A DNA stretch of 64,000 nt from a bacterium 1xD8-48. GTDB lineage: Bacteria; Bacillota; Clostridia; Lachnospirales; Lachnospiraceae. Below are positions 26,225 to 36,152 of the stretch, in pieces. The DNA lies in assembly GCA_009917455.1 (NCBI GenBank), contig QZDS01000003.1:124001-188000 (forward strand), given 5' to 3'. The first letter of the stretch is position 1. Every line of letters begins with the position of its first letter. The translations under genes and the position numbers were made by a program. Under the pieces are notes generated by a model. The model was not told the DNA's origin and made no database searches. It saw only the letters and a list, made by a program, of their open reading frames with translations.

Positions 26225-27643
26225 TCAAAATGTATATATCTCATTACAATCCTGTTCCAGACGGTCATAGTCATTGGATATTAAAAGCACCGTCTTTCCC
26301 TGCTCCGCAAGTTCCCTCTGCAAGTCCCGAAACCGCTCTGTACGTTTTATATCTTCGTTTCCCGGGGAAGGAAACAGTATCACAAAGAAAGGATTGGCTG
26401 CCAGCCATTTTGCCACCATAAGCTCAAAAACTTCCTCTTCCGATAATCCGAAACAATCTCTGCGGTTTTCCAGCATGGCGCAATGCTTTAAAATACTGTA
26501 ACGTTCCACTATCTGCCTGAATAAATATCTGGAAACGCGTCCGCGGTATAAAAAGCGGTTTCCCAGCCTGTGCTGTGCAAAAAAGGCAACATTTTCCACC
26601 GGAGACAGGTTCCTAAAAATCATCTGGTCCGCGGACACATTTGGAATCACTGCAATTCCTTTTCCTGCCAGCTCCTTAGGTGATTTAACCGCAACGGGAC
26701 TTCCGTCGATGAGAAGCTTCATTTCCCGGTTCATCATCTGGATAAAAGGCTCCAGCGTAAAAGGAATTTTCAGATTTTCATCATAAATCCCGGCAATCTG
26801 TCCCTTCTGAAAAGAGATAACCTCGCCTGATTTTCCAAAAGCCAGCGCCGCTTTACATCTTTCCCCTGTTTGTGAATCCGCAGAGCTGCTTTTCAATGTG
26901 CGGGCCGGAAATCTGCGCCCCATCACTACATGCCGCACATCCTCCTCGCAGAACAGACTGTTTTCTCCTTTGCGAATCGTCATTGTCACAATTCCCTTGC
27001 GTACAACAAGGCATCTGTCGGCAACCTCCGTATAGTACCATAAATCTTCATTAAATACCGTCATTACCAGCGTTACGCCATGTTCTTTTAGAAATTTTAA
27101 GATTTCATTCAGTTCCATAAAATCTTCATTGCTGCAGTAATCCGCCATATTGGTAAATACCATAATGCGTATGCCGGTGGAAAAGGCCGCCAGAATCTCC
27201 CTTTTAACCTGCTCATAGGGCCTTTGCTCCCCTTCGTCAAATTTCAACTGCATAAGGTTAATAAGCATGGCGGCGTCCTCATTATAGGATGTGTTCTGTA
27301 TAATGCCCCAAAGGCCTCCATGCCGGTTCAGCATTCGTATATTATCCAGAAAAGTAATATTGCCCGATAGTCTTGCCCGCCTTCCAATTACCGCAACGCC
27401 TTCTTTGTTCAAATCCTCGCTGGTAAGCTGCGAAAAACTCCTGCCATTGACGAAAACCCGCCCTTTTTGAAAAGCTCCCATCTCTCCGCCTAAAATACGC
27501 GTTAGAGTTACAAGGCCGGAATCAAGCAGCCCCGCTATCACCACTGCCTCGGACCGATACAGCGAAAATGTTGCGTCTCTCAGCCCGCCATACAGATAAT
27601 CCTCAATCTGTACTCCTTCAAATTTCAGTACCTCGTGCTTCAT
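26225..27643 (-). CDS. Degenerate RbsA-like protein without nucleotide-binding motifs
   Basis: A 472-residue protein collinear with the RbsA ATPase encoded at 23415-24902, but every catalytic motif is gone. Where RbsA has GENGAGKST it has 'GLLDSGLVT'; Walker B LILDEPT is 'IMVFTNMAD'; the second signature LSGGNQQKV is 'LSEEEVFEL', followed by the same 'KWL'; and the second Walker B IIIFDEPT is 'FVILFPSP'. The frame is open throughout, so this is a maintained pseudo-ATPase rather than a decayed gene. It is encoded 12 bases after the YesM kinase gene and before a terminator, so it belongs to the two-component operon, not the transport operon. Likely role (inference): binding the permease or kinase to couple transport state to signalling. 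Confidence 0.72.
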   Translation of the reverse strand: MKHEVLKFEGVQIEDYLYGGLRDATFSLYRSEAVVIAGLLDSGLVTLTRILGGEMGAFQKGRVFVNGRSFSQLTSEDLNKEGVAVIGRRARLSGNITFLDNIRMLNRHGGLWGIIQNTSYNEDAAMLINLMQLKFDEGEQRPYEQVKREILAAFSTGIRIMVFTNMADYCSNEDFMELNEILKFLKEHGVTLVMTVFNEDLWYYTEVADRCLVVRKGIVTMTIRKGENSLFCEEDVRHVVMGRRFPARTLKSSSADSQTGERCKAALAFGKSGEVISFQKGQIAGIYDENLKIPFTLEPFIQMMNREMKLLIDGSPVAVKSPKELAGKGIAVIPNVSADQMIFRNLSPVENVAFFAQHRLGNRFLYRGRVSRYLFRQIVERYSILKHCAMLENRRDCFGLSEEEVFELMVAKWLAANPFFVILFPSPGNEDIKRTERFRDLQRELAEQGKTVLLISNDYDRLEQDCNEIYTF

Positions 27644-27655
27644 TCCGTCTCCCTC

Positions 27656-28471
27656 TTATGTGGAAACCGGCAAAGATATCGTAACTTCCGTACCGAACCC
27701 GGGCGTACTTGCAATATGCAGCCCGTATGCCTCTCCGCAATACATTTTAATACGCGAGTTGATGTTATACAGAGCAATGCCGGAATGCATTTCCTCCATC
27801 ATAATTCCATTTCGGAACATCTGGTTTAGAGCAAGCACCTGCTCGTCCTCAATTCCGGTTCCGTTATCCGTAATAATCATCTGAAACTCCACATCCGTCG
27901 CAACCAGCCGTAGTTCAATTTTTCCACCCACAGACATTTTCCGGAAACCGTGCGTAAAAACATTCTCGACAATGGGCTGAAGAACGAGCTTTGGCATTTG
28001 TATCTGTTTTAAATCCTGCGGCTCGCATTCCATAACCTGACAAAAAGTAAATTTTAACGGGAACCTGATTTTCTGTATTTTAAGAAAACTGTTCAGATGT
28101 TCCAACTCACCATTAACCGGAACCAGAAAACTGGCGTAATCCATGCTGTATTTAAACATGGAAGACAGCGTTGCAACAATATCCGCCACATCCATGGCGT
28201 CCTGTTCTATTGCCAGCCCCCGTATAGTATCCAGCGTATTATATAAAAAATGTGGGTTTATCTGATTTTGCAGCGCGTTGAGCTGCTCCTGCCTTTTTTG
28301 CTGCCAGATTTCCTGCACATGCTTTCTGGCTTTTTCCAATTCATTTACGGCTTCCTTTCCGGCACGGTTCCGTCCGGAAATAATTCTGTAATTTACATAT
28401 GTCAATGCGGCAAAAAGGAGGAGCAGAACAGTTCCCCCAAGCAGTATCATTACGATTTCCGCCCTCTCCAT
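27656..28471 (-). CDS. YesM-type sensor histidine kinase without external sensor domain
   Basis: A 271-residue LytS/YesM-family kinase. One membrane helix (about residues 6-30), a short coiled coil (38-68), the His_kinase box with H74 in 'QINPHFLYNTLDTI', then the ATPase domain ('LVLQPIVENVFTHGF', 'DNGTGIEDE', 'GIALYNINSRIK'). Normal YesM proteins have an extracellular sensor between two helices; here it is missing, so input must come from a partner. The start at 28471 lies one base past the stop of yesN; an upstream in-frame ATG (28570) would overlap that gene by 98 bases. It phosphorylates the adjacent YesN-type regulator. Confidence 0.88.
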   Translation of the reverse strand: MERAEIVMILLGGTVLLLLFAALTYVNYRIISGRNRAGKEAVNELEKARKHVQEIWQQKRQEQLNALQNQINPHFLYNTLDTIRGLAIEQDAMDVADIVATLSSMFKYSMDYASFLVPVNGELEHLNSFLKIQKIRFPLKFTFCQVMECEPQDLKQIQMPKLVLQPIVENVFTHGFRKMSVGGKIELRLVATDVEFQMIITDNGTGIEDEQVLALNQMFRNGIMMEEMHSGIALYNINSRIKMYCGEAYGLHIASTPGFGTEVTISLPVST

Positions 28472-28472
28472 A

Positions 28473-30059
28473 TCACTCGCTGACTCCCTTCTGATACAGT
28501 CTTTGATATTCCATTGGCTTAATTCCAGTGTATGTTTTAAACACACTGCTGAAATAAGCCGTTCTGTCATAACCTACCGCGTGAGCTATCTGCGTCAAAT
28601 TTTTATCGCATTTCCGCAACAGTTCCTTTGCATTCTCCATTCGAACCATGGTCAGATACTTGCTGTAATTCATTTTTACTTCGTTTTTGAACACCACGCT
28701 TAAATATGTGGGATTGATATTGAGCTGTCCTGCGATTGTCTCCAGTGTGATATTTTCCATATAGTGCTTTTCTATATATCTTTTGGCTTGCTGGGCATAT
28801 GCCGACAGATTGGCAAGCTTCACCGACAGCTTTTCATTCATTATATTTTCAATAATCCCCGCAAGCTTAATCCTGATTTCTTTTTCCGTCATACAGGAAT
28901 CAATCTCGGACATTGACTGCGCCACAAAATTTTCCTTATTTTCCAGGGGAGAAGAAATGTCTTCCATAATATTTGAGAATAAAAGCAAAATTTTACGGCA
29001 GCATTCAAAAACCAGCGGCGGCTGCAAATGGAACAGCGTCTCGTTACGATGAAAGACCTGTTCAATCCATTTTCCGGCGCTATCCGGTTCAATCTCTTCA
29101 ATAAAACGCCCAAATTCCCTCCTTTCACCTGCTGTAAGGATTTCGCTGTTATTTATTTTATCGTCTTCCGGACCGGCATATAAAATGTGGCAGTCATTTT
29201 TATATATCCGAGCGCATACGGCATTCTCCGCGGCCTTATAGCTTAAATAAATATCGTGAAATTCCCGTACCGGAAATCCCACCCCAATATAAACCCGGCT
29301 CTGTGTTTTGCATCCCAGTTCTACAATCGCATTATGCAAAATCCCGTCCAATGCAAAGGATACCGCATTTTCTTCCTCTTTATCGCTATTTAAAAGGACG
29401 CACATATTAACGGAATCTTCTCTGAAAAATTCAAACTCCTGGCAAAGAGCGGACAGTTTTGGGCGCAAAATTTCCTCAAACATTCTCATAATTAGCTGCG
29501 GCGTATCATTCTCCGTCACTTTGCCCGGAAAAACGATACGGAGACACCGAAATGTCCCTTCAACAAACTGGTAATTATAATTCCGATTTACACAGCTTAA
29601 ATCCTCTTTTATTCCCGATTTTTTCATCAGGTCAAAAAACTGCAGCCTCCCCGACACCCTCATCATCATGCTTTTCTGCTTTGGATTGTCCCATACACTT
29701 GTAACAATCGCTTTCAACACTTCATTCAGTTCACTCTCGTCTATCGGTTTTAAAAGATAATTGGAGGCTCCATACTGCATTGCGGAGCGGGCATATTCAA
29801 AATTCCGAAAGCCACTGACAACAACAATTTTCATTTCCGGCCATTCCTTTGACAGCCGCTGCATTAATTCTATTCCATCTACTCCTGGCATCTCGATATC
29901 ACAAATCAGAATATCGGCTGTCTCTGTGGAAAGGTACTCCAAAACTTCCTGGCCGCCGGAAAACATTCCTCCCAATTCCAGCCCCAGTTCTTCCCAGTCA
30001 ATTAAATGTTTCAGCAAAGTACAAATATGAATCTCGTCGTCCGCAATCAATACTTTCAT
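28473..30059 (-). CDS. YesN-type response regulator (receiver + AraC HTH)
   Basis: A 528-residue regulator. The receiver domain at 1-120 has the acidic pair 'ADDE', phosphoacceptor D54 ('LICDIEMPG') and Lys in 'LLKPID'. A long middle region (about 150-410) of unknown fold follows, then a C-terminal AraC-type double helix-turn-helix ('ITLETIAGQLNINPTYLSVVFK', 'NLTQIAHAVGYDRTAYFSSVFK'). It most likely activates the sugar transport operon starting at 26058. Its ATG overlaps the stop of the AAA-ATPase-like gene by one base (TAATG), so the two are translationally coupled. Confidence 0.9.
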   Translation of the reverse strand: MKVLIADDEIHICTLLKHLIDWEELGLELGGMFSGGQEVLEYLSTETADILICDIEMPGVDGIELMQRLSKEWPEMKIVVVSGFRNFEYARSAMQYGASNYLLKPIDESELNEVLKAIVTSVWDNPKQKSMMMRVSGRLQFFDLMKKSGIKEDLSCVNRNYNYQFVEGTFRCLRIVFPGKVTENDTPQLIMRMFEEILRPKLSALCQEFEFFREDSVNMCVLLNSDKEEENAVSFALDGILHNAIVELGCKTQSRVYIGVGFPVREFHDIYLSYKAAENAVCARIYKNDCHILYAGPEDDKINNSEILTAGERREFGRFIEEIEPDSAGKWIEQVFHRNETLFHLQPPLVFECCRKILLLFSNIMEDISSPLENKENFVAQSMSEIDSCMTEKEIRIKLAGIIENIMNEKLSVKLANLSAYAQQAKRYIEKHYMENITLETIAGQLNINPTYLSVVFKNEVKMNYSKYLTMVRMENAKELLRKCDKNLTQIAHAVGYDRTAYFSSVFKTYTGIKPMEYQRLYQKGVSE

Positions 30060-31795
30060 TAATTTCCCTCATTTCTCCTATACCCGCTGCATGCCTCTGT
30101 TCCTTTTCCAAACCGCACCTCGCAGTCCTTGCGGAAAAAGGCTATCCCATAAAAATTTATATTCCGGTATCCCTCCGTACGCAGCTCCCGCGCATATTGT
30201 TTATCATATATCTGCTGCAAAGCTTTTCCGGCATCTTTCTCCAAATCGTCAATGTGGTCGGAAACCTTTATTTCCAGTATAAACGCCCTCCCGCGCAGAG
30301 ACGGGCTTTTCACCATAATATCCGAACGCCCGTTACCGGATTCCCTGTTGGATTGAACGATATAATTTTCACTCTGGCTCAGAATCCCGGCAAGAAAACC
30401 ATGATAAAAATTTTCTGCACTGTCATAAAAGCTGATAGTCGAAAATAGCTGACTGTTGATAATATCCCGGACTGTTTCCGCCGCTCCCTCCTCCATGGCA
30501 CAATATAAAGCATGAAAATCCTGCTTCTTTATGGTCTGACGAAACCAGCCCAAAATGGTGTTCTGATAAATCGTCTTTACTTCCGTATTGGGAATTCGTA
30601 CTTTTAAAAACACCGATGACTCTTTGAAGTATTCGCTCTCTTTCGTCAGATACCCGGTAAAATAAAGAAAATTCCACAGGCTCTCTCCCCGGCTGTACAT
30701 ATCTCCATAAGTAATTTCCTCATGCACCTGAATATCCAGCTTTTTTCCTCGAAGGAGCGACTCTATCTGTTCTCCCGTCTCCCGGTCCGCCCCTGTAATC
30801 AGCTCCTTTATGATGTCATTCGAACTGGTATTTATCCAGTAGGGACGCGGGAATGCATTAATATCAGCACTCAAATCATATAAAAACCTGATTACACTCC
30901 ACGGGTTATAGACGTCGGTATTTCCAAAGATATATCCATCATACCATTCCTTCATTGTCGAAAAACGGCTGCTTACCTTATAATAAGACATCATATCCCG
31001 CACCTCGGACTCTGTAAAGCCAAAATGCCCGCTGAATCTTTTATCAAGAATTGATACGATATTCAAATGGTTCAGGCCGGTAAAAATACTTTCCTTTGAA
31101 ACCCGCAGACATCCGGTGATTACTGCAAGCTGTAGATAATCGTTGGTTTTCAGCCCCGCTTCAAACAGGGAACGGATAAAATCTGCCATCTTCTCATAAA
31201 AGCCTGCAAAATATGCGTTTTCCAAAGGGACATCATATTCGTCTATGAGGATAACCGTATTCTTCCCTGTGATTTTGTACATACACCTGCAAAACAGCAA
31301 AAGAGAGTTTCTTACTTCCTTTTCCTCTGCCCTTTCCTCTGCAATCGCAATATATTGCTCATATTCATTTCCGGAAAGGCGTTCTTTTCCCTCCTCTACA
31401 ATGCTTCTGTGCCTTTCAAACTCAGATGCAATTCCTGTCTGTATCATGTAATAAGCGGTTTCCACATCTCTTTGTTTCGCAGATTTTAAAGTCAGGTTCA
31501 TCACCGGATACATTCCCATCTGACCAGTGTAGTTTTCCCCCTCCCTCATAATTTTCATTCCGTAAAAAAGCTTTTTATTTTCCTCATTTCTATTGATATC
31601 TCCGGTATCTTCAAAAAAATACCGGAGCATACTCAAATTCAGGGTTTTTCCAAAGCGTCTGGGGCGGATGAATAAATTTACTTTTCCCTTTAAATCCAAC
31701 AATTCCTTCATAAATATGGTTTTATCTACGTAATAATAATCGTTTTTTACCATATCTGCAAAGTTTTCAACCCCTATCGGCAACGGTCTCTTCAT
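30059..31795 (-). CDS. AAA-ATPase-like / PD-(D/E)XK nuclease family protein
   Basis: A 578-residue protein of the family with an N-terminal AAA-ATPase-like domain (P-loop variant '[14 protein letters not shown]', Walker B '[11 protein letters not shown]') and a C-terminal PD-(D/E)XK nuclease-like domain ('[23 protein letters not shown]'). Such genes are numerous and mobile in gut Firmicutes and Bacteroidetes; no function is established. The ATG at 31795 is eight bases after GGGAGG. Unusually it runs into yesN with a one-base overlap, so here it shares a message with the two-component system. Confidence 0.85.
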   Translation of the reverse strand: MKRPLPIGVENFADMVKNDYYYVDKTIFMKELLDLKGKVNLFIRPRRFGKTLNLSMLRYFFEDTGDINRNEENKKLFYGMKIMREGENYTGQMGMYPVMNLTLKSAKQRDVETAYYMIQTGIASEFERHRSIVEEGKERLSGNEYEQYIAIAEERAEEKEVRNSLLLFCRCMYKITGKNTVILIDEYDVPLENAYFAGFYEKMADFIRSLFEAGLKTNDYLQLAVITGCLRVSKESIFTGLNHLNIVSILDKRFSGHFGFTESEVRDMMSYYKVSSRFSTMKEWYDGYIFGNTDVYNPWSVIRFLYDLSADINAFPRPYWINTSSNDIIKELITGADRETGEQIESLLRGKKLDIQVHEEITYGDMYSRGESLWNFLYFTGYLTKESEYFKESSVFLKVRIPNTEVKTIYQNTILGWFRQTIKKQDFHALYCAMEEGAAETVRDIINSQLFSTISFYDSAENFYHGFLAGILSQSENYIVQSNRESGNGRSDIMVKSPSLRGRAFILEIKVSDHIDDLEKDAGKALQQIYDKQYARELRTEGYRNINFYGIAFFRKDCEVRFGKGTEACSGYRRNEGN

Positions 31796-31903
31796 CAGCA
31801 TACCTCCCTGTTATCCTTCTCACCCTGATTATATCTCACCCCCGCCCCTTTCACAATCCATTATTTACTGCGTTTCCATTTTAAGAAAGTTTCATTTTTC
31901 TTT

Positions 31904-33457
31904 TTATACCGCCTTACGAATCCGCAGCGCCATATACTGTTTTCCGGGCATTTCCACCCTGTTAAAGCCCCGCATTCTGCCAAGAGGCGTAATCGTCATA
32001 TTCCAGGTGTCGATAATCTCCACCTCGTAATCTGCGTCCTCCGGAAGCATCACCGGCCGGTAGGTCGGCTGGCAGATACCAAGATAGTGAATGGAATAGT
32101 CGTAGCAGGTTCTCATTCCCTCGCCTGTGCTTCCTCCGGCAAATCCCACTACCTCGTCGAACATTCCCTGTCCTTTTGTGAGAAAGCCTCCCGGAACATC
32201 TTTCAGAATGTCCAGCAAAAAGCGCAGCCTCTCCGGGCTATCCCCTTTCAAAACGCCGCCGTGGGACCACCAGAGAATGTCCTCCGCGTCCATAAAGGTT
32301 TCCCCGTGGCCGCAGTGGCCGCCCCTCATAAAGGCCTCCCAGAATCTGCGAACCAGCTCCTGCCCTGTAATGTTGCCCCAGCCAAGTCCGATATTTCCCT
32401 CGTAGCAAATCTCGTCCCAGACCACCGGCTTTCCGTATTTTTCCAGAAATTCATCGGTAGTTTCTGTGGTCTTGTAAAAGTCAACTCTCTGAAGGGAGCA
32501 GTGGGTCACCCAGTCCTTTGAAAAATCATAATTGGGTCCTCCGTTATGCACGGAGAGAAGCCTGTGGAACTTATCGCACCCGGAAACTATCTGCCCGTAG
32601 CGCTCCCAGTCCTCCGGCGTCTTTGTTTGTATAAAGTCAAACTCATTGGAAAGAGACCACCATACATTCCTGTAAGCGCCGTATCTTGCCACCACATACC
32701 GCAGATAGGAATCACAGGCTTCCTTTCCCATAACATTGTGTCCCCACTTATCGTAAGGGTGCATGAGAATCATATCCGCCTCGATTCCCATCTCCATAAG
32801 CTGCGCAATCCGCAAGTCAAATCTCTTAAAATGCGCCACGTTTGGCCTGTAGTAGTCAAAACCGTAATCCGGCTCCTCTGCCTTCATCCCCGGAAAAAGG
32901 AATCTTCCCTCTTTTTGCTTCTGCACAAGCTCATCGTCCAGCCCTTCCCCTTTTCCTCTCTCAAAAGGATAGCTTATTGGCTCTTTGGTATTAAATTCAT
33001 AAAATTTCGGGAAGAAGCAGAATCTGATTTTATTGAAAGGGCTGTTTTTCAGCGTTTCAAGGGTCTGCTCCTGCCGTTCCATTGGCTGGTTTGCCCAGGC
33101 GTAGCAGGTGGTTCCGACGGAAAAATAGGGCGTATCGTCCGCATAGGCAAAATGCGTCTTATCCTTTACCACCACCGGCCCGTGATTGCTAAAAGAGGGC
33201 GCGACGGCTTCAAAGCAGCCCGTCTTTTCCTCTATACTATCGGAGAAATTTCCTCCGATGGTGTAGGTATATGTCCCCTCGTAGGAAGGCATGAATCTCG
33301 CCCTGTACACGCCGTCCCCGTCATAAAAACCTTCAACCGTTATTTCTTCCTTGTCGCTTTTAAAGGCAGCCGTCATCGTATAGTCCCGGAAAGGATTTCC
33401 GTCGCTTTTTCCCTTGCTGCTCACCTCAAAAACGCCCCATTTTTCTACCGTCTGCAT
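31904..33457 (-). CDS. Glycoside hydrolase-like protein, DUF5060-DUF4038-DUF5605
   Basis: A 517-residue protein. Residues 1-85 resemble the DUF5060 beta-sandwich ('FYDGDGVYRARFMPSYEGTYTY'). About 95-420 form a TIM barrel of the DUF4038 type, with candidate catalytic acids in 'WWSLSNEFDF' and 'VVWDEICYEG'. The C-terminus matches DUF5605 ('EIIDTWNMTITPLG'). The DUF4038 clan includes GH140 apiosidases. There is no signal peptide, so it cleaves an imported oligosaccharide or glycoside in the cytoplasm. It is the last gene of the operon with kinase, split transketolase and isomerase. Exact linkage cleaved is unknown; apiosides are a good guess given the neighbours. Confidence 0.75.
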   Translation of the reverse strand: MQTVEKWGVFEVSSKGKSDGNPFRDYTMTAAFKSDKEEITVEGFYDGDGVYRARFMPSYEGTYTYTIGGNFSDSIEEKTGCFEAVAPSFSNHGPVVVKDKTHFAYADDTPYFSVGTTCYAWANQPMERQEQTLETLKNSPFNKIRFCFFPKFYEFNTKEPISYPFERGKGEGLDDELVQKQKEGRFLFPGMKAEEPDYGFDYYRPNVAHFKRFDLRIAQLMEMGIEADMILMHPYDKWGHNVMGKEACDSYLRYVVARYGAYRNVWWSLSNEFDFIQTKTPEDWERYGQIVSGCDKFHRLLSVHNGGPNYDFSKDWVTHCSLQRVDFYKTTETTDEFLEKYGKPVVWDEICYEGNIGLGWGNITGQELVRRFWEAFMRGGHCGHGETFMDAEDILWWSHGGVLKGDSPERLRFLLDILKDVPGGFLTKGQGMFDEVVGFAGGSTGEGMRTCYDYSIHYLGICQPTYRPVMLPEDADYEVEIIDTWNMTITPLGRMRGFNRVEMPGKQYMALRIRKAV

Positions 33458-33529
33458 CTGTTATCCTCCTGCCTGATATGCCAAATGCCCCGCCGGTTTG
33501 CGGGGTATCCGGCAACGCTTTCTCATTTT

Positions 33530-35083
33530 CTATTTCGTCCTTACCATAGCTACCGCGTTTTTGTATCCGCCGTATTTTCTGTCCCGGACCTCCTCCGTCA
33601 TCTGCGGCAGAACCTTGCTCCAGCTTATGGTGTCAAAAATTTCCTCCTGCCACACGCCAAGAGCCATTCCCGCCATAAAAGCCGCGCCTGTCCCAGACAA
33701 TTCCTCTATTCTGGAGATGGAAACCTCGCTTCCCGTAATATCGCTCTGGAACTGCATCAGATATTGATTCCTTGTAGGGCCTCCGTCCACCCGCAAAATC
33801 CCGATTTTCTTTTCCGAATCTCTCTCCATGGCTCGTACGATATCCGTAATCTGATAGGCAATACTCTCAAGGGCCGCCCTTGCAAGCTCCGCTTTTCCCG
33901 TGGTTCTGTCCATTCCCACAATGGCCGCTCTTGCATTGCTGTCCCAATAAGGCGCGCCCAGACCGGAAAATGCCGGAACCAGATACAGACTATCCTCCTG
34001 CGCAGCCTCCTTCGCCAGCGCTTCCGTCTCGGACGCGCTCTCAATTAAGTGCACGCTGTCTTTCAGCCAGGTGATTACCGCCCCTGTGTAATTCAAATTT
34101 CCCTCCAGAACATACTCCGGTTTCCCGCTGATGCCCCATGCCAGTGACGTCACCAGCCCGTTGCTGCTCAATATGGGCTTTTCCCCGATGTTCATCATAA
34201 TGGAGGAACCGGTTCCATAGGTCACCTTTGTCTTGCCTTCTAAGCGGCAATTCTGTCCGAAAAGCGCCGCGTGGGAATCCCCCATCACCCCGCAAATGGG
34301 GATGGGCTTTGCAAAAAAGCCCTCGCAGTCCGTGTAGCCAAAGCAGGCGTTGGAATCCTTCACCTCCGGAAGGTTTTCCGTGTCTATTCCAAAGCTGCCG
34401 CAGATTTCCTTATCCCATGTAAGGGTAAAAATATTAAAGAGCTGGGTTCTTGAAGCATTGGAATAGTCCGTGGCGTACACTTCGCCCTTCGTGAGTCTGT
34501 ATATCAGGTAGGAATCCATGGTTCCATGGCAGATGTTATGGTCTTTTGCTTTTTCCTTTGCCCCCTTTACATTTTCAAGCAGCCAGCAGATTTTAGCTGC
34601 GGTAAAGTAAGGGGAGAGCTGCAGCCCTGTTTTTTCCCTTATCTTTCCCGCCATGCCGCTGATTTCTTTTCTCTCGCAGATTTGCGCCGCCCTCGCGCAC
34701 TGCCATACAACGGCGTAATCGGAAGGCTTTCCGGTTTCCCGCTCCCACATGATGCCGGTTTCCCGCTGGTTGCTGATGCCAATTCCCGCCACCTCGTCGG
34801 GGTTTACCTTTGCTATGTTCAGAACGTTTTTAATCACTTGAATGGTGTTCTGATAAATTTCCTCCCCGTCGTGGGAAACCCAGCCCTTACTGTTCACAAT
34901 CTGTTTATGAGGCAAATCCGTCCTCATACACAGCTCGCCCTTTTCATTAAAAAGAAGCGCCTTGGTTCCCTGTGTGCTCTGGTCGATACTGACAATATAT
35001 TTTCCGGCATGATGCCCTGCATCAGATTTTACATCATGCTTTGCAATTTCCTTTGCAGTTTGCTTTGCACTTTGCTTTTCCAT
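33530..35083 (-). CDS. FGGY-family carbohydrate kinase
   Basis: A 517-residue FGGY kinase of the glycerol-kinase-like branch: 'IVSIDQSTQGTKALLF' phosphate-binding start near residue 30, 'WQCARAAQIC', 'GVMGDSHAALFGQ', 'TYGTGSSIMMN' and 'RVDGGPTRNQYLMQFQSD' followed by 'ELSGTGAAFMAG'. It phosphorylates the keto-sugar produced by the isomerase for the split transketolase (inference from the operon; D-apulose would fit). ATG 35083 has a GGAGAGAAGGG site; the first 25 residues are an unusual Lys/Ala-rich leader with imperfect repeats. A GC-rich hairpin (33490-33510) lies between it and the glycosidase gene. Confidence 0.87.
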   Translation of the reverse strand: MEKQSAKQTAKEIAKHDVKSDAGHHAGKYIVSIDQSTQGTKALLFNEKGELCMRTDLPHKQIVNSKGWVSHDGEEIYQNTIQVIKNVLNIAKVNPDEVAGIGISNQRETGIMWERETGKPSDYAVVWQCARAAQICERKEISGMAGKIREKTGLQLSPYFTAAKICWLLENVKGAKEKAKDHNICHGTMDSYLIYRLTKGEVYATDYSNASRTQLFNIFTLTWDKEICGSFGIDTENLPEVKDSNACFGYTDCEGFFAKPIPICGVMGDSHAALFGQNCRLEGKTKVTYGTGSSIMMNIGEKPILSSNGLVTSLAWGISGKPEYVLEGNLNYTGAVITWLKDSVHLIESASETEALAKEAAQEDSLYLVPAFSGLGAPYWDSNARAAIVGMDRTTGKAELARAALESIAYQITDIVRAMERDSEKKIGILRVDGGPTRNQYLMQFQSDITGSEVSISRIEELSGTGAAFMAGMALGVWQEEIFDTISWSKVLPQMTEEVRDRKYGGYKNAVAMVRTK

Positions 35084-35210
35084 ATGTTCCCTTCTCTCCA
35101 AATTCCTGATTATATTCAGAAAATCCAAGGCAATATCCTGCCTCAGATTTTCCTCTCATGCTTCTGCTCTTATTTTTATTTCAGGTTATCTCCTGACTTT
35201 TGCTCTTATT

Positions 35211-36152
35211 TCATTTCAGGTTTTCCACAGCCTTCTTTGCAATCCCCTCCGCGTTCAGTCCGTAGTAATCAAATACCGCCGCCGATTTTCCGGTAATCAC
35301 GTGGTCGTCGGGAAGCGCCATTGTGATGACCTTTTTGGGACAGTTGGCCGACACTTCCACCGCGACGGCGCTGCCAAGGCCGCCAAAGGGCGCGTGCTCC
35401 TCCACCGTTATCACTAACTTCGCATGCTCCGCAGCCTTTATCACAGCGTCCTTATCAAGCGGCTTCACGCAGTACATATCCAGAACCACCGCCCTGATTC
35501 CCTTTTCCTCAAGGAGCTTTGCCGCCTCCATGGCAGGCCGCACCATCTCCCCGCAGGCAACGATGGCAACGTCGTTTTCTCCTTCAAGTTCTCCCCGCAC
35601 CGTGGCCTTATCCATCTCGAAAGGACAGTCGCTTTCGCTGTAAATATCCTCCACCGGATTGCGTCCCACCCTGACGTAAGCGGGTTTTTCATCCTTCAAA
35701 AGGCTTTCAATGAGCTTTGCGGTCTGGAACCTGTCGCTGGGAAGGTAGACTCTCATGTTGGGAATGGCTGACATTGCCGCGATATCCTGGGCCGAATGAT
35801 GGCTCATGCCCAGTTCCCCGTAGCTGATGCCGCCGCTGATACCGATGAGCTTTACGTTGGTGTCGGAATAGGCCACGTCCACCTTTGCCTGCTCGTAGCT
35901 TCTGGTGGAGAGAAAACATGCCGGCGAAAAGCAGTAGGGCTTTTCCCCGCAGTGCGCCAGGCCCGCGGAGATACTCACCAGATTCTGCTCCGCAATGCCC
36001 ACCTCCACGGACTGTTCCGGGAATGCATTGAAAAAGGGGGTCATGGAAGCGGAGCCTCTCGAATCCGAACACAATGCGATAATACTTTTATCTTCTTTGG
36101 CGTGTGCCATAAGGGTCTCGCAGATTACCTGCCTGTTTGGAATTTTATTCAT
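35211..36152 (-). CDS. Transketolase C-terminal subunit (split transketolase)
   Basis: A 313-residue protein with the pyrimidine-binding domain and C-terminal domain of transketolase: 'EVGIAEQNLVSISAGLA' (the conserved catalytic Glu), 'GISYGELGMSHHSAQDIA', then the C-terminal Rossmann-like domain. It cannot work without the N-terminal subunit encoded directly upstream, with an 8-base overlap. Split transketolases acting on branched or unusual ketose phosphates, such as apulose-4-phosphate transketolase, have this form. Just past its stop an imperfect 28-bp tandem duplication (about 35160-35221) repeats the end of the gene. Confidence 0.9.
   Translation of the reverse strand: MNKIPNRQVICETLMAHAKEDKSIIALCSDSRGSASMTPFFNAFPEQSVEVGIAEQNLVSISAGLAHCGEKPYCFSPACFLSTRSYEQAKVDVAYSDTNVKLIGISGGISYGELGMSHHSAQDIAAMSAIPNMRVYLPSDRFQTAKLIESLLKDEKPAYVRVGRNPVEDIYSESDCPFEMDKATVRGELEGENDVAIVACGEMVRPAMEAAKLLEEKGIRAVVLDMYCVKPLDKDAVIKAAEHAKLVITVEEHAPFGGLGSAVAVEVSANCPKKVITMALPDDHVITGKSAAVFDYYGLNAEGIAKKAVENLK

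Noticed and set aside
31904..33457. Naming the DUF5060/DUF4038 protein a collagenase
   Set aside because: Database names in this clan sometimes say collagenase-like; the barrel acids and sugar-operon context point to a glycosidase.
32546..34048. A 500-codon open frame on the plus strand
   Set aside because: It lies wholly opposite the glycosidase and kinase genes, has no ribosome site and gives a Cys/His/Arg-rich, unfamiliar translation; it is a shadow of those genes' codon use.
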